NCBI GenBank assembly: GCA_031551625.1
Contig: JAVBNJ010000030.1
Coordinates: forward strand, 1-64,000
DNA length: 64,000 nt
Direction of reading: 5' to 3'
From: JAVBNJ01 sp031551625
GTDB taxonomy: Bacteria; Bacteroidota; Bacteroidia; Bacteroidales; UBA932
Positions 25,714-34,074 of this stretch are shown one piece after another (within the stretch, counting starts at the first letter, position 1; each line of letters opens with the position of its first letter). Under the pieces are notes generated by a model. The model had not been told where the DNA came from, made no database searches, and saw nothing but the letters and a program-made list of their open reading frames with translations. The translations under genes and the position numbers were made by a program.

Positions 25714-26745
25714 ATGAAAAAACAGATTTTCTTTTTTGCGACCATGCTCCTAAGCATCATTTCAGTTGCACAACAACGCACATTCACAAAATCGGTAAGC
25801 ACGAACTATACTGCCAAGCAGGTTACGTTTACTATTTCGTGGGCGGCGGGAAGTCGTGGAACATATAGCGAAAAAGTGTACAATTCCAAAGTGTGGGTGC
25901 TGGTCGATTACCAGGAAGTCCGCAATGGAGTTCCTTCCGGTAATTGGCAGCGGGCCACTATTGATGTTACTAATTTGCCGGCTAATTGCACGAAAGAAGG
26001 ACTAATTACTACAGGCTTTTGGTATCAAGGGCAGACGAGTGGTGCGCAAAATGCAACTATTACAGTAAAACTTACCAATGTACCTGCACAATTCAAGTGG
26101 TGTGCTTTTGCAACCGATTATCCGCCCAATGCTACCTATAGCAATGGAAGCTATACATTGCAAGGGACACCTCCATTTGAAATTATTTATAATAGCGGCA
26201 ATACCACAACTACAAACAACCGATTTTTTTCTGCGGGTACTATTACTGCCGTTACAGATGCAACGAAGTGCCCCGGAATCATTAATTGTGCAGGACGCGA
26301 TCAACTGAACGTCTCCTCTTGTTGTCCCGGGTTGACCGTTGTTGGGGGCTACTGCCGGAACCTGAATGCCGATAATGCTTTCATTGCAGCCGATTGCGGA
26401 ATCGAAATTAAAAAAGTGGATGGAACAAATAGCAATTGGACTTGTGAAAACGGATGGCGATTGCCCTCGGTGGCAGAGCTGAAATGTATACAGAGAAACC
26501 TGCCTTCCACAGGCATGGCCATGCCTGCGAAAACATACAGAACAAACGAAGATGCTAATTGGGATTATTCTTGCGCCGCCTGCCATGGGGGTACGCAAGC
26601 TGTTTATGTAATTTTCAGCGCAACTATTGGTTCTTGGTGTCAACTTTGCGGAATTTGGAACCCTGCTGCCGGAAATGCAGTCCGGTTAGGCTCCTCTGCT
26701 TATCTATACGATGCTGTATCTAATAGTTACCGTTGTGTCCGTTAA
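25714..26745 (+). CDS. Secreted protein: shared N-terminal domain plus FISUMP-like C-terminal domain (paralogue A)
   Basis: This 343-residue protein has a signal peptide (MKKQIFFFATMLLSIISVAQQ), then an N-terminal domain of about 150 residues shared with the protein at 55715: WQRATI, GFWYQGQTSGAQNATITVKL, FKWCAFATDYPP-ATY. The C-terminal part is Cys-rich and has NGWRLPSVAELKCI near 255 and ends LYDAVSNSYRCVR, resembling the FISUMP/DUF1566-type fold related to C-type lectins and sulfatase-modifying proteins. No sorting domain or anchor is seen at the C-terminus, so it is probably exported and free or held by the N-domain. Its long structured leader suggests post-transcriptional control. Ligand unknown. 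Confidence 0.7.
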   Translation: MKKQIFFFATMLLSIISVAQQRTFTKSVSTNYTAKQVTFTISWAAGSRGTYSEKVYNSKVWVLVDYQEVRNGVPSGNWQRATIDVTNLPANCTKEGLITTGFWYQGQTSGAQNATITVKLTNVPAQFKWCAFATDYPPNATYSNGSYTLQGTPPFEIIYNSGNTTTTNNRFFSAGTITAVTDATKCPGIINCAGRDQLNVSSCCPGLTVVGGYCRNLNADNAFIAADCGIEIKKVDGTNSNWTCENGWRLPSVAELKCIQRNLPSTGMAMPAKTYRTNEDANWDYSCAACHGGTQAVYVIFSATIGSWCQLCGIWNPAAGNAVRLGSSAYLYDAVSNSYRCVR

Positions 26746-26750
26746 AAAAC

Positions 26751-26790
26751 CACAAACCCTAACAGATTCTGACATCTGTTAGGGTTTGTG
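26751..26790 (+). terminator. Strong terminator after the FISUMP-like gene
   Basis: A 15-bp perfect stem (CAAACCCTAACAGAT with its complement) around a 6-base loop at 26753-26788, just after the stop codon. Confidence 0.9.
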
Positions 26791-26921
26791 TTCATTTTTA
26801 TACTTCCACACTTTAACTATTCCGGTCGGTAGCCGTTGTTACAACTTTATTTTCACCGGTCAACGTAATGTCATAGTTGTAACATGTATCCATATATACC
26901 GCTTTTTTTAATACCTTATAT

Positions 26922-28127
26922 TCACCATAAAAAATTATTGAACGGATAGCGCCCCGCGTGTATCTCCGCCACCATTTTGTAAATATCGTTGCGAAGTTTT
27001 TCGACATTCGTTTTTTGCTTGGCCGAAATAAAAATGCACGGTGCATGCAAGCTATGCATCCAGGTCTTTTTCAATTCGTCGAGCGAAATATTTTCGCGCG
27101 TAGCCGGCGTGTGGTCGAACTCGTCTTTCTCGACAAAGCGGTAGGCATCAATTTTGTTAAATACTAAATAAGTCGGCTTATCTTTTGCCCCTATTTCCTG
27201 CAATGTTTGCTTCACTACGTTCAATTGTTCTTCGAAATTCGGATGCGAAATATCTACCACATGTACCAAAATATCGGCCTCGCGCACCTCGTCGAGCGTG
27301 CTCTTGAACGATTCCACCAACTGGTGCGGCAACTTGCGGATAAAGCCCACCGTGTCGCTCAGCAGGAACGGCACATTGTCGATAACCACTTTGCGTACCG
27401 TTGTATCGAGCGTGGCAAACAATTTATTTTCGGCAAATACCTCGCTTTTGGCCAGCAGGTTCATAATGGTGCTCTTGCCCACGTTGGTATAACCCACCAG
27501 CGAAAGGCGCACCATGTTGCCACGGTTGCCGCGCTGCGACGCCATTTGCCGGTCAATTTTTTTCAACTGTTCTTTCAGGTACGCAATTTTCGTGAGCACA
27601 ATACGGCGGTCGGTTTCAATCTGTGTTTCGCCCGGGCCGCGCATAGTAACCCCTCCCCCACGTTGCCGCTCCAAGTGTGTCCACATCCCGGTAAGGCGCG
27701 GCAACAGGTACTGGTACTGCGCCAGCTCCACCTGTGTTTTGGCATACGCTGTTTTGGCGCGCTGTGCAAAAATCATCAAGATAAGCTGTGTGCGATCGAG
27801 GATGCTGCATTCCAACGCTTTTTCGATATTGCGCAACTGCGAAGGTTTTAGTTCATCGTCGAAAATCACGGTTTTAATTTCGTGTTCCTTGATATAAGCC
27901 GCAATCTCCTCGAGCTTGCCGGTACCCACATACGTTTTGGGCTGTGCATAATCGAGCCGCTGCGTGAAACGCTTCACGGCATCAACGCCGGCTGTCTCGG
28001 CAAGAAACGCCAATTCATCCAAATACTCGGCCGATTTTTCATCGTCCTGCTGCGGAGTAATCAACCCCACCAGCACGGCTGTTTGCGGCGTATCGTCGAC
28101 CGTAGAATATGTTTTTTTTTCTATCAT
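26922..28127 (-). CDS. hflX: GTPase HflX
   Basis: This 401-residue protein has an N-terminal HflX domain (about 1-200; VGTGKLEEIAAYI near 71 and the GPGETQIETDRR signature near 168) and then a Ras-like GTPase domain. G1 is VGYTNVGKST near 212, G3 DTVGFIRKLPH near 258, and G4 NKIDAY near 330. HflX binds the 50S subunit and splits stalled or stressed 70S ribosomes. Length is normal for Bacteroidetes. It is followed upstream by the tRNA-Ala gene on the same strand; a hairpin at 28148-28181 separates them. Confidence 0.95.
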   Translation of the reverse strand: MIEKKTYSTVDDTPQTAVLVGLITPQQDDEKSAEYLDELAFLAETAGVDAVKRFTQRLDYAQPKTYVGTGKLEEIAAYIKEHEIKTVIFDDELKPSQLRNIEKALECSILDRTQLILMIFAQRAKTAYAKTQVELAQYQYLLPRLTGMWTHLERQRGGGVTMRGPGETQIETDRRIVLTKIAYLKEQLKKIDRQMASQRGNRGNMVRLSLVGYTNVGKSTIMNLLAKSEVFAENKLFATLDTTVRKVVIDNVPFLLSDTVGFIRKLPHQLVESFKSTLDEVREADILVHVVDISHPNFEEQLNVVKQTLQEIGAKDKPTYLVFNKIDAYRFVEKDEFDHTPATRENISLDELKKTWMHSLHAPCIFISAKQKTNVEKLRNDIYKMVAEIHAGRYPFNNFLW

Positions 28128-28147
28128 AACAATTCATCATTAAATGC

Positions 28148-28181
28148 AAAAAGTTGCCATCGGTTAAGAAAGCAACTTTTT
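28148..28181 (-). terminator. Terminator downstream of tRNA-Ala
   Basis: AAAAAGTTGC and GCAACTTTTT form a 10-bp stem with a T run in the minus direction, 6 bases after the tRNA 3' end. Confidence 0.85.
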
Positions 28182-28186
28182 CCGGG

Positions 28187-28260
28187 TGGAGGATATCGGA
28201 GTCGAACCGATGACCTCGTGCATGCCATGCAAGCGCTCTAGCCAACTGAGCTAATCCCCC
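28187..28260 (-). tRNA. tRNA-Ala (anticodon GGC)
   Basis: A 74-nt cloverleaf: acceptor GGGGGAT / ATCCTCC with one G-T pair and discriminator A; D arm GCTC...GAGC; anticodon loop ATGGCAT giving GGC; T arm ATCGG-TTCGACT-CCGAT. CCA is not encoded. The anticodon stem CTTGC / GCACG has a T-C mismatch at pair 28-42. TACTTTTG on the minus strand (28287-28280) is the likely -7 element. Confidence 0.93.
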
Positions 28261-28354
28261 TTATTCTTTTTATTTGGGACAACAAAAGTACAACATTTTT
28301 TGGATATGCACAAAATATTTTGCACCTTTGTTCGTCTGAAATACACAATAGCGC

Positions 28355-29137
28355 ATGTTACACTACCAACAATATCGTCATTCCACGTCGAAAGAATGGG
28401 TTGTTTTCCTGCACGGGGCAGGCGGTAGTTCGGCAATTTGGTTTAAGCAAATACGGGCATTTAACGAACATTTCAATCTGTTGCTCATTGACCTGAAGGG
28501 GCATGGAAAATCCATCGGGAAAATGCCTTTTACACCACATTACAACTTTCGCGACATTGCACTTGATGTACTCGAAGTGCTCGACCATCTGGACCTCAAA
28601 CACACGCATTTCATAGGTGTATCGCTAGGCACCATACTCATTCGCGAAATTGCCGAAATTGATGCTTCGCGCATAAAAAGCATGCTGCTCGTAGGGGCCG
28701 TAGTACGCCTCAACTTCCGTTCACGTTTCCTCATCAATGTGGGTGCGGCCGTGCGCCACCTGGTACCCTATATGTGGATATACCGATTGTATGCAAATGT
28801 GCTAATGCCCAAAAAACGGCACAAAGCCTCGCGTAACATGTTTATTCGCGACGCCATGAAATTAAAGCAAAAAGAATTCCTGCGCTGGTTTACGCTCACG
28901 GCCGATGTATCGCCGTTGCTGCGTTTCTTCCGCCTTACGGAACTGCCTATTCCCACGCTTTACGTATTGGGCGACGAAGATTACATGTTCCTGCCGCAAG
29001 TGAAAGCGTTGCTAAAAACACACGACACACATTCGTCGCTCATCGTAATTCCCAACGCCGGCCACATCTGCAATGTCGACAATGCACAAGTGTTCAACCA
29101 TGTGGCTGTGGAGTTTTTGCAACGGCACTCGGAGTAA
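28355..29137 (+). CDS. Alpha/beta hydrolase
   Basis: This 260-residue protein has WVVFLHGAGGSSAIW near residue 15, LIDLKGHGKSIG near 45, and HFIGVSLGTIL near 90, where the nucleophile elbow is G-V-S-L-G with the catalytic Ser. DEDYMF near 208 supplies the Asp, and IPNAGHICNVDN near 233 supplies the His. The triad is complete. The insertion between the core strands is helical and basic (YRLYANVLMPKKRHKASRNMF), a cap that may bind acyl or aromatic substrates. The gene stands alone between the tRNA and the convergent mdh. Confidence 0.88.
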   Translation: MLHYQQYRHSTSKEWVVFLHGAGGSSAIWFKQIRAFNEHFNLLLIDLKGHGKSIGKMPFTPHYNFRDIALDVLEVLDHLDLKHTHFIGVSLGTILIREIAEIDASRIKSMLLVGAVVRLNFRSRFLINVGAAVRHLVPYMWIYRLYANVLMPKKRHKASRNMFIRDAMKLKQKEFLRWFTLTADVSPLLRFFRLTELPIPTLYVLGDEDYMFLPQVKALLKTHDTHSSLIVIPNAGHICNVDNAQVFNHVAVEFLQRHSE

Positions 29138-29164
29138 GTTCTTTTGGAAGCTAATAGTCGTAAA

Positions 29165-29225
29165 AAATAGTTAGAGTAGTTAAAGTAGATTGGCCTGCGC
29201 CATACTTTAACTACTCTAACTATTT
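29165..29225. repeat. Perfect 23-bp inverted repeat between convergent genes
   Basis: The arms 29165-29187 and 29203-29225 are exact reverse complements. The 15-base loop itself contains TGGC...GCCA. A half-copy of the left arm occurs at 1764-1782. It could terminate transcription from both sides, though no T run follows either arm closely. Confidence 0.9.
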
Positions 29226-29249
29226 CTCTATTGTAACTATGTCCGCTGC

Positions 29250-30191
29250 TTACACCAATTTCATTTCCACCAGTACATTATTCATACTGCGAACGGCATC
29301 GGCACTTTTATTAAACGCAGTTTGTTCGTCGGCATTTAGATGCGCATCAACAATGCGTTCCCAACCGTTTTTACCAATCACCACAGGCACGCCCAGACAA
29401 ATGTCTTTTTGACCATACTCCCCATCAAGGGAAACGCAGCAAGGGAAACGTTTCTTCTGGTCGCGGATAATTGATTCTACCAACAACGAAGCGGCTCCGC
29501 CAGGTGCATACCAGGCCGAAGTACCCAACAACTTGGTCAACGTAGCGCCACCGACCATTGTATCGGCCACAATCTTGTCGGTTACTTCTTTCGGAAGAAG
29601 GCTGGTTACAGGAATACCATTATACGTAGCATAGCGGATTAACGGAATCATTGTGGTGTCGCCATGACCACCGATTACAATACCTTGTACGTCCGATGTA
29701 GGAGCGTCGATTGCCTGGCTCAGGTAATACTTGAACCTGCTGCTATCAAGGATTCCACCCATCCCAATAATACGGTTTTTAGGCAGTCCGCTAGCTTTCA
29801 ATGCCAGATAGGTCATTGTATCCATCGGGTTACTGATAATTACGAATACTGCATTTGGCGAATATTTCAATGTGTTTTGAACAACTCCTTTTACAATTTC
29901 GGCATTGGTGCCAATCAGTTCTTCGCGCGTCATACCCGGTTTGCGTGGAATACCCGAAGTAATAACCACTACATCGGAATTGGCCGTAGCCGTATAATCA
30001 TTCGTAACGCCCTTGATGCGCGTATCAAACTGGTATAAACTGGCGGTCTGCATCATATCCATCGCTTTACCTTCGGCAAAACCCTCTTTGATATCAAGCA
30101 ACACAATATCCGAGGCTATTTCGTTTTGCGCCATTACCCGGGCGCAAGTGGCGCCCACGTTTCCGGCACCTACAACAGTAATTTTTGACAT
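29250..30191 (-). CDS. mdh: Malate dehydrogenase
   Basis: This 313-residue enzyme of the LDH/MDH superfamily interconverts malate and oxaloacetate with NAD. The nucleotide-binding loop VGAGNVGATCARVMA is near residue 5 and Asp of the LLDIKEG segment is near 33. ITSGIPRKPGMTREEL near 77 carries the Arg residues of the mobile loop. NPMDTMTYLA follows near 120, and the catalytic His is in GGHGDTTMIPL near 175. It probably feeds fumarate reduction together with the Frd genes of this window. TACATTTG on the minus strand (30239-30232) is the likely -7 element. Confidence 0.95.
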   Translation of the reverse strand: MSKITVVGAGNVGATCARVMAQNEIASDIVLLDIKEGFAEGKAMDMMQTASLYQFDTRIKGVTNDYTATANSDVVVITSGIPRKPGMTREELIGTNAEIVKGVVQNTLKYSPNAVFVIISNPMDTMTYLALKASGLPKNRIIGMGGILDSSRFKYYLSQAIDAPTSDVQGIVIGGHGDTTMIPLIRYATYNGIPVTSLLPKEVTDKIVADTMVGGATLTKLLGTSAWYAPGGAASLLVESIIRDQKKRFPCCVSLDGEYGQKDICLGVPVVIGKNGWERIVDAHLNADEQTAFNKSADAVRSMNNVLVEMKLV

Positions 30192-30281
30192 TATCTTATC
30201 TATTTTTAGTTATTAATTACAAATAATAATACAAATGTAAGAAATAACTTTTAACTTTGCATTAATTATCATTTTTTTGTA

Positions 30282-30698
30282 ATGATTTCATTTTTTACGC
30301 CAACCATAAAGTTCGATTTACAACATCGCCGAACACTGAAAAATTGGTTGAAAAGTGTCGCCGAGTCCGAGGGGAAGCGGGTAGGAGAGGTATCGGTTAT
30401 TTTCAACAGCGATGAAGAATTGCTTCAACTCAACCGCGAATTTCTACAACACGACTATTATACTGATGTTATTACATTCGACTATACGACCGAAGACCTC
30501 ATTGGTGGCGATATTTTTATCAGCGTTGATACCGTGCGCGCTAATGCTACAGAATATAAGCAGGCATTTGATGACGAGTTGCACCGTGTAATGGTACACG
30601 GTTTACTGCACTTGTGTGGTTACCCCGACAAAACACCCGCACAGCAAAAAGCCATGCGGGCAAGGGAGGATTTGTATTTGAGGAAACTGGCAATTTAA
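30282..30698 (+). CDS. ybeY: Endoribonuclease YbeY
   Basis: This 138-residue YbeY/UPF0054 protein functions in rRNA processing and ribosome quality control. It has LNREFLQHDYYTDVITFDY near residue 48 and the zinc motif HRVMVHGLLHLCGYPDK near 108, with the H-x3-H pair. The usual third His (GYDH) is replaced by Pro-Asp-Lys, which I believe is common in this phylum. The 3' end from 30627 is repeated, about 82% identical by hand alignment, at 31622-31693 on the far side of the toxin-antitoxin genes. Confidence 0.92.
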   Translation: MISFFTPTIKFDLQHRRTLKNWLKSVAESEGKRVGEVSVIFNSDEELLQLNREFLQHDYYTDVITFDYTTEDLIGGDIFISVDTVRANATEYKQAFDDELHRVMVHGLLHLCGYPDKTPAQQKAMRAREDLYLRKLAI

Positions 30699-30741
30699 AC
30701 TGGTTTTATTTTTGTATATTTGCGGTGAATTTGATTGAACA

Positions 30742-31047
30742 ATGGAAACAACCGCCGATAAATTGCCCTTTTCTAAAAATCTGTTTTGGGACGTAAACCC
30801 GAAAGAGGTGGGTATGGAGTTTTATTCGAGCTATATAGTAGAGCGCGTTTTAGACTATGGTCGTTGGAGTGATTGGCTGTTAATACGTAGTTATTACGGG
30901 TTGGATAAGCTAAAAAACATAGCGCTACAAATACGCTGTTTACGACCAAAATCGCTATCTTTTATAGCTACTGTTACACACACACCTGAAAACAAATTCC
31001 GATGTTACAACGAAATACAGTCGAAGAGTCCACATTGGGTCTCTTAA
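30742..31047 (+). CDS. DUF6922-type protein, probable antitoxin partner
   Basis: This 101-residue protein has LFWDVNPKEV near residue 14, YIVERVLDYGRWSDWLLIRSYY near 31-52, and a C-terminal CLRPKSLSFIATV segment. This is the pattern of the DUF6922 proteins that sit directly before AbiEii-type nucleotidyltransferases in Bacteroidetes. Its own -7 element TATATTTG (30715-30722) starts 17 bases after the ybeY stop. The end overlaps the next gene by 46 bases. Role as antitoxin is inferred from position and family pairing only. Confidence 0.7.
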   Translation: METTADKLPFSKNLFWDVNPKEVGMEFYSSYIVERVLDYGRWSDWLLIRSYYGLDKLKNIALQIRCLRPKSLSFIATVTHTPENKFRCYNEIQSKSPHWVS

Positions 31048-31613
31048 AAGAAATTCAAAAAATATCCTTATTTAAAGACACTCGTTTAGTAGGTGGCACC
31101 GCTCTTGCCCTACAGTTAGGACATCGATTCTCTATTGATTTAGATTTTTTTGGAACATTCAACGCATCCGGAAAAGAAATTTTTGAAGCATTACAAAACG
31201 AAGACCTTACAATTTCTCATGATTACGAGAGTCGAAATATAAATCAGTTTACAGTAAATGATGTAAAAGTAGACACTGTAAATTATCGATATAATTGGCT
31301 GGAACCGGCCATTGTTGACGAAGGAATAATAATGGCAAGCAAAAAAGATATCGCAGCTATGAAACTGGCGGCTATAACAGGACGGGGAACGAGAAAAGAT
31401 TTTGTGGATTTGTATTTTTTACTGCAGCATTTTTCCTTGCAGCAAATGCTGGATTTATATATGCAAAAATATCCGGATGGAACAGAATTCAATGTGCTAC
31501 GAAGCTTGACCTACTTTGTAGATGCCGAAAAAATACCCATGCCTACTATGTTTATTAAAACAGAGTGGAATACCGTGAAATCGACCATTCGGGAAGCTGT
31601 AGCTAATCTTTAA
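31002..31613 (+). CDS. Nucleotidyltransferase of the AbiEii/AbiGii toxin family
   Basis: This 203-residue protein has LVGGTALALQLGHRFSIDLDFF near residue 27. These are the G-G-T-A and R-x-S-x-D-x-D-F motifs of the polymerase-beta-like fold, with the two metal-binding Asp residues. GIIMASKKDIAAMKLAAI-GRGTRKDFVDLYFLL follows near 108-135 (the K-D-x-x-x-K and R-K-D-x-x-D motifs). Type IV or related toxins of this family transfer nucleotides to tRNA or other targets and arrest growth; some give phage defence. Length is at the short end of the family. It overlaps the DUF6922 gene by 46 bases. Confidence 0.85.
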   Translation: MLQRNTVEESTLGLLKEIQKISLFKDTRLVGGTALALQLGHRFSIDLDFFGTFNASGKEIFEALQNEDLTISHDYESRNINQFTVNDVKVDTVNYRYNWLEPAIVDEGIIMASKKDIAAMKLAAITGRGTRKDFVDLYFLLQHFSLQQMLDLYMQKYPDGTEFNVLRSLTYFVDAEKIPMPTMFIKTEWNTVKSTIREAVANL

Positions 31614-31621
31614 TTCCGTAT

Positions 31622-31693
31622 AACAAAACACCCGCACAGCAAAAAGTTGTGAGAGCAAGAGAGGATTTGTATTTGAGGAGGCTGGGGTTATAA
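31622..31693 (+). pseudogene. Remnant of a second ybeY 3' end
   Basis: The 72 bases align without gaps to the last 72 bases of ybeY (30627-30698), with about 13 differences. Read in the same frame they encode NKTPAQQKVVRAREDLYLRR and then LGL and a stop, against DKTPAQQKAMRAREDLYLRK and LAI in the intact gene. There is no start codon or upstream part. It marks the right edge of the inserted toxin-antitoxin cassette. Confidence 0.85.
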
Positions 31694-31709
31694 ATACATT
31701 CAACAAACA

Positions 31710-31739
31710 AAAACCGGCGGCATGCATGCCGCCGGTTTT
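31710..31739. terminator. Perfectly palindromic bidirectional terminator
   Basis: A 30-base perfect palindrome whose left half is AAAACCGGCGGCATG. It lies between the toxin-antitoxin cassette and the end of the T9SS operon. Confidence 0.93.
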
Positions 31740-31767
31740 ACCCTGAATTCGCTTATATAACCAATGA

Positions 31768-33144
31768 TTATTGTTGTGTTGATGATGCTATTTTTTTCAT
31801 CACCGTTTTGTTGCGTATGGTAAATGTGGCTTGGAATTTATTATCTTCATCCAGTGCTACTACGCGGTAGGTGCCACCGGGCGACGGCGTGTCGTCGGAA
31901 GCAAAGGTGATGGTAATGTCGCCATTCTCGTTACGCTCAATAGCAGCCGGAGGCGCGCTGGTCAATTGATTGCTGCCAATTAGCGCAGCGAAGAGGGTTT
32001 TGGCATATTGTGTATTCCACGAATTGATAAATTGCGCGGGGATGTGCAATTTGCCTGTGTTGATAGCAACTATTTCAACAGTTGCGCCCAACTTGGCAAT
32101 TTTAACGCCCGATGTCATCAATGCTAATCCGTTAATAAATATTACACTTTCATCTTCACCTTGCTCTGTTCCCAGCGTAATGGTTACCTCGTAATTTTTT
32201 ACACCTGTTGTAGAGTTGACAGGGTTGAGTTCTTCGGTAACCTCCCATGTACCTACCAAGTCGGAAACCTTCATAAACATTTCGCATGATACAATGGATA
32301 CAATCTTTGTCGAGCTAGGCACACCAGCGCCCGATGCATTAACACCCGCAACGGTGTAGGAGCCGGTTTCGGTTACTACATAGCTTGCACTTGTTGCACC
32401 TCCGATAGCTTCCCCATTTTTATACCATTGATACGACACCGCATTGGCAACAGGCTGTATAGAGAGTTCCACATTCTTGAGAGGACACATATTCTCCGAT
32501 GTACCTGCTATTTCGCCTGCTGCAACGGGTAACGGACATTGTGTAATGGTAATTCGTTTCTCTATACCGGGAGTTCCCACGCCCATTAAGTTAACGCCTG
32601 CTATGGTATATGCTCCGCTCTCGGTAGCTTCATATACAGGTTCGTTAGTTACAGCAACGGTCGTACCATTTCTGTACCATTGGTACGATGTAGCCCCTGT
32701 AATGGTTGCAGCAGTCAACTCAACCGATATCGATACAGGGCAAACATTAGTGCTTGCTCCACTGATAGCGCCTGCTTCGGCGGGCAATGTCATGGCTCTG
32801 CCTGATTGTGTAACCGTTATTTCGTGCTTCAGCCCGCCGGTAGCCGTGACGCTTATCGTCCCCGTGCGTTGCGAGGTCGATGTGTTTTCAAGCGCTGATA
32901 CGGTAATTATGGTAGCGCCCGCACCACGGGCAGGATTGATCGACAGCCATTCGGTATTGGTTGATTTTACTACAGCCCACTCCACCGGAGTGTTTACCGT
33001 AAAATTTACCGCCGATCCGTTGGCAGGCAGCGTTAGTTGTGCAGGGTCAACCGACAGGCTTACCGCACTCTCGTTATCGCCACTACAGGCAACCAGCAAC
33101 GCCACCAAGCATATCGACATGATATATATTAGATGTTTTTTCAT
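31768..33144 (-). CDS. BACON-domain lipoprotein with Ig-like domains
   Basis: This 458-residue protein has a signal peptide with lipobox LLVAC near residue 20. A BACON domain follows (about 27-115: SVDPAQLTLPANGSAVNFTV, EWLSINPARGAG, TISVTATGGLKHEITVTQSG). Two Ig-like repeats come next with YQWYRNGT and YQWYKNGEAI (about 125-210 and 213-295). The C-terminal domain, about 300-458, opens VSDLVGTWEVTEELNP and looks like lipocalin-type beta structure. BACON domains are common in Bacteroidetes surface glycan-binding lipoproteins. It is the last gene of the five-gene operon, 45 bases after the second barrel gene. Confidence 0.8.
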   Translation of the reverse strand: MKKHLIYIMSICLVALLVACSGDNESAVSLSVDPAQLTLPANGSAVNFTVNTPVEWAVVKSTNTEWLSINPARGAGATIITVSALENTSTSQRTGTISVTATGGLKHEITVTQSGRAMTLPAEAGAISGASTNVCPVSISVELTAATITGATSYQWYRNGTTVAVTNEPVYEATESGAYTIAGVNLMGVGTPGIEKRITITQCPLPVAAGEIAGTSENMCPLKNVELSIQPVANAVSYQWYKNGEAIGGATSASYVVTETGSYTVAGVNASGAGVPSSTKIVSIVSCEMFMKVSDLVGTWEVTEELNPVNSTTGVKNYEVTITLGTEQGEDESVIFINGLALMTSGVKIAKLGATVEIVAINTGKLHIPAQFINSWNTQYAKTLFAALIGSNQLTSAPPAAIERNENGDITITFASDDTPSPGGTYRVVALDEDNKFQATFTIRNKTVMKKIASSTQQ

Positions 33145-33189
33145 ATTGTGATTATTATATTTTTTATACTTCTTTTACTTCTAAATCCC

Positions 33190-34044
33190 TTAATTGGCAC
33201 CCAACATACTTCCTTTGCCAAAGCTCAGGCGGAGCTTAACACCCACTGCCAGCAAATTCAACTTATCGCTTGATGCAGCAAGGCTTCCGTAACCAAAACC
33301 ATCGGGGTATGATGTAGCCTGATTATTGTACATAACCAGCGCAGAACTCTCGCCTTTATTAATGTTGTTCAAGCCATAGTCGAAATACACTCCGGCGTAC
33401 AAGTTCAATGTTTCATTCAATTTAAACTTGAAACCTGCTTCAGCCGACAGCATAAACGCCACATTCAAATCAAGGTCAGACTTCTGGTCTACGTCATAAA
33501 TGCCAAAGCCCTTACCCGGCAAATCATTTGCTCCTATGGGAACAGCCCACGACGGTATATAACCCGTAGTGTTGAGGTTACCCGTTGTTTTTACCGTTCC
33601 GCTTAACGGGATGCCGGCTTTAACGCCCAACGCGCCAAAAAATGCTGTTTTGCCTTGTGTTTGGAACTGTGCCATCAGGGGAATGGTAAGCATCATTGCC
33701 GATACCTTTTCTTTATAATCGGTGTATGAATACATAAAATCGAATGCACTACCTGACCCCAACACTGCATTGCTTGTGCCGCTGATGTTGTTGGTAGTAG
33801 CCTTGCTGTTGTACATGGCAATGTTGACACCTGTACCCACCGCCCATTGCGGCGCAAAGAAGTAGTGATAACCTACGCCAAATTCGCCACCGTAGCCGGG
33901 GGTATGGCTTACCGAGTTGTAGGAGTATTGCAGCGAAGAAAGCCCGCCTCCACCGTTTACCGAAAACTCGTGACGGTGCTGTTGCGCCATTGCCGTACCG
34001 CACACACATAGTACAAATACCAGTGATATTATTTTATTTTTCAT
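33190..34044 (-). CDS. Outer-membrane beta-barrel, PorT/OMP_b-brl type (barrel 2)
   Basis: This 284-residue protein has a signal peptide (MKNKIISLVFVLCVCGTAMAQQ), then HEFSVNGGGGLSSLQYSYNS and repeated aromatic/Gly beta strands. It ends VGVKLRLSFGKGSMLGAN. It is a clear paralogue of the barrel at 40187, sharing GGLS-LQYS, LNIPLMAQ/LTIPLMAQ, F-ALGVKAGIPL/AAGFKFGIPL and LYAGVYFDYGLNNI. It follows the protease-like giant gene by 30 bases. The start could also be the ATG at 34050. By position it may help secretion or surface retention of the upstream giant protein, which is inference. Confidence 0.75.
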   Translation of the reverse strand: MKNKIISLVFVLCVCGTAMAQQHRHEFSVNGGGGLSSLQYSYNSVSHTPGYGGEFGVGYHYFFAPQWAVGTGVNIAMYNSKATTNNISGTSNAVLGSGSAFDFMYSYTDYKEKVSAMMLTIPLMAQFQTQGKTAFFGALGVKAGIPLSGTVKTTGNLNTTGYIPSWAVPIGANDLPGKGFGIYDVDQKSDLDLNVAFMLSAEAGFKFKLNETLNLYAGVYFDYGLNNINKGESSALVMYNNQATSYPDGFGYGSLAASSDKLNLLAVGVKLRLSFGKGSMLGAN

Positions 34045-34074
34045 AATCATTAATTTTTCTTTTTCAGATAAACA

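Noticed and set aside
25714..26745. A diversity-generating retroelement with the FISUMP-like C-terminus as variable region
   Set aside because: No reverse transcriptase gene and no near-identical template repeat of the gene end were found in the window. The two FISUMP-like ends do not share a repeat. A DGR elsewhere in the genome cannot be excluded.
26813..27046. 77-codon minus-strand frame overlapping the hflX 3' end
   Set aside because: Overlaps the hflX coding end in another frame and shows no recognisable features.
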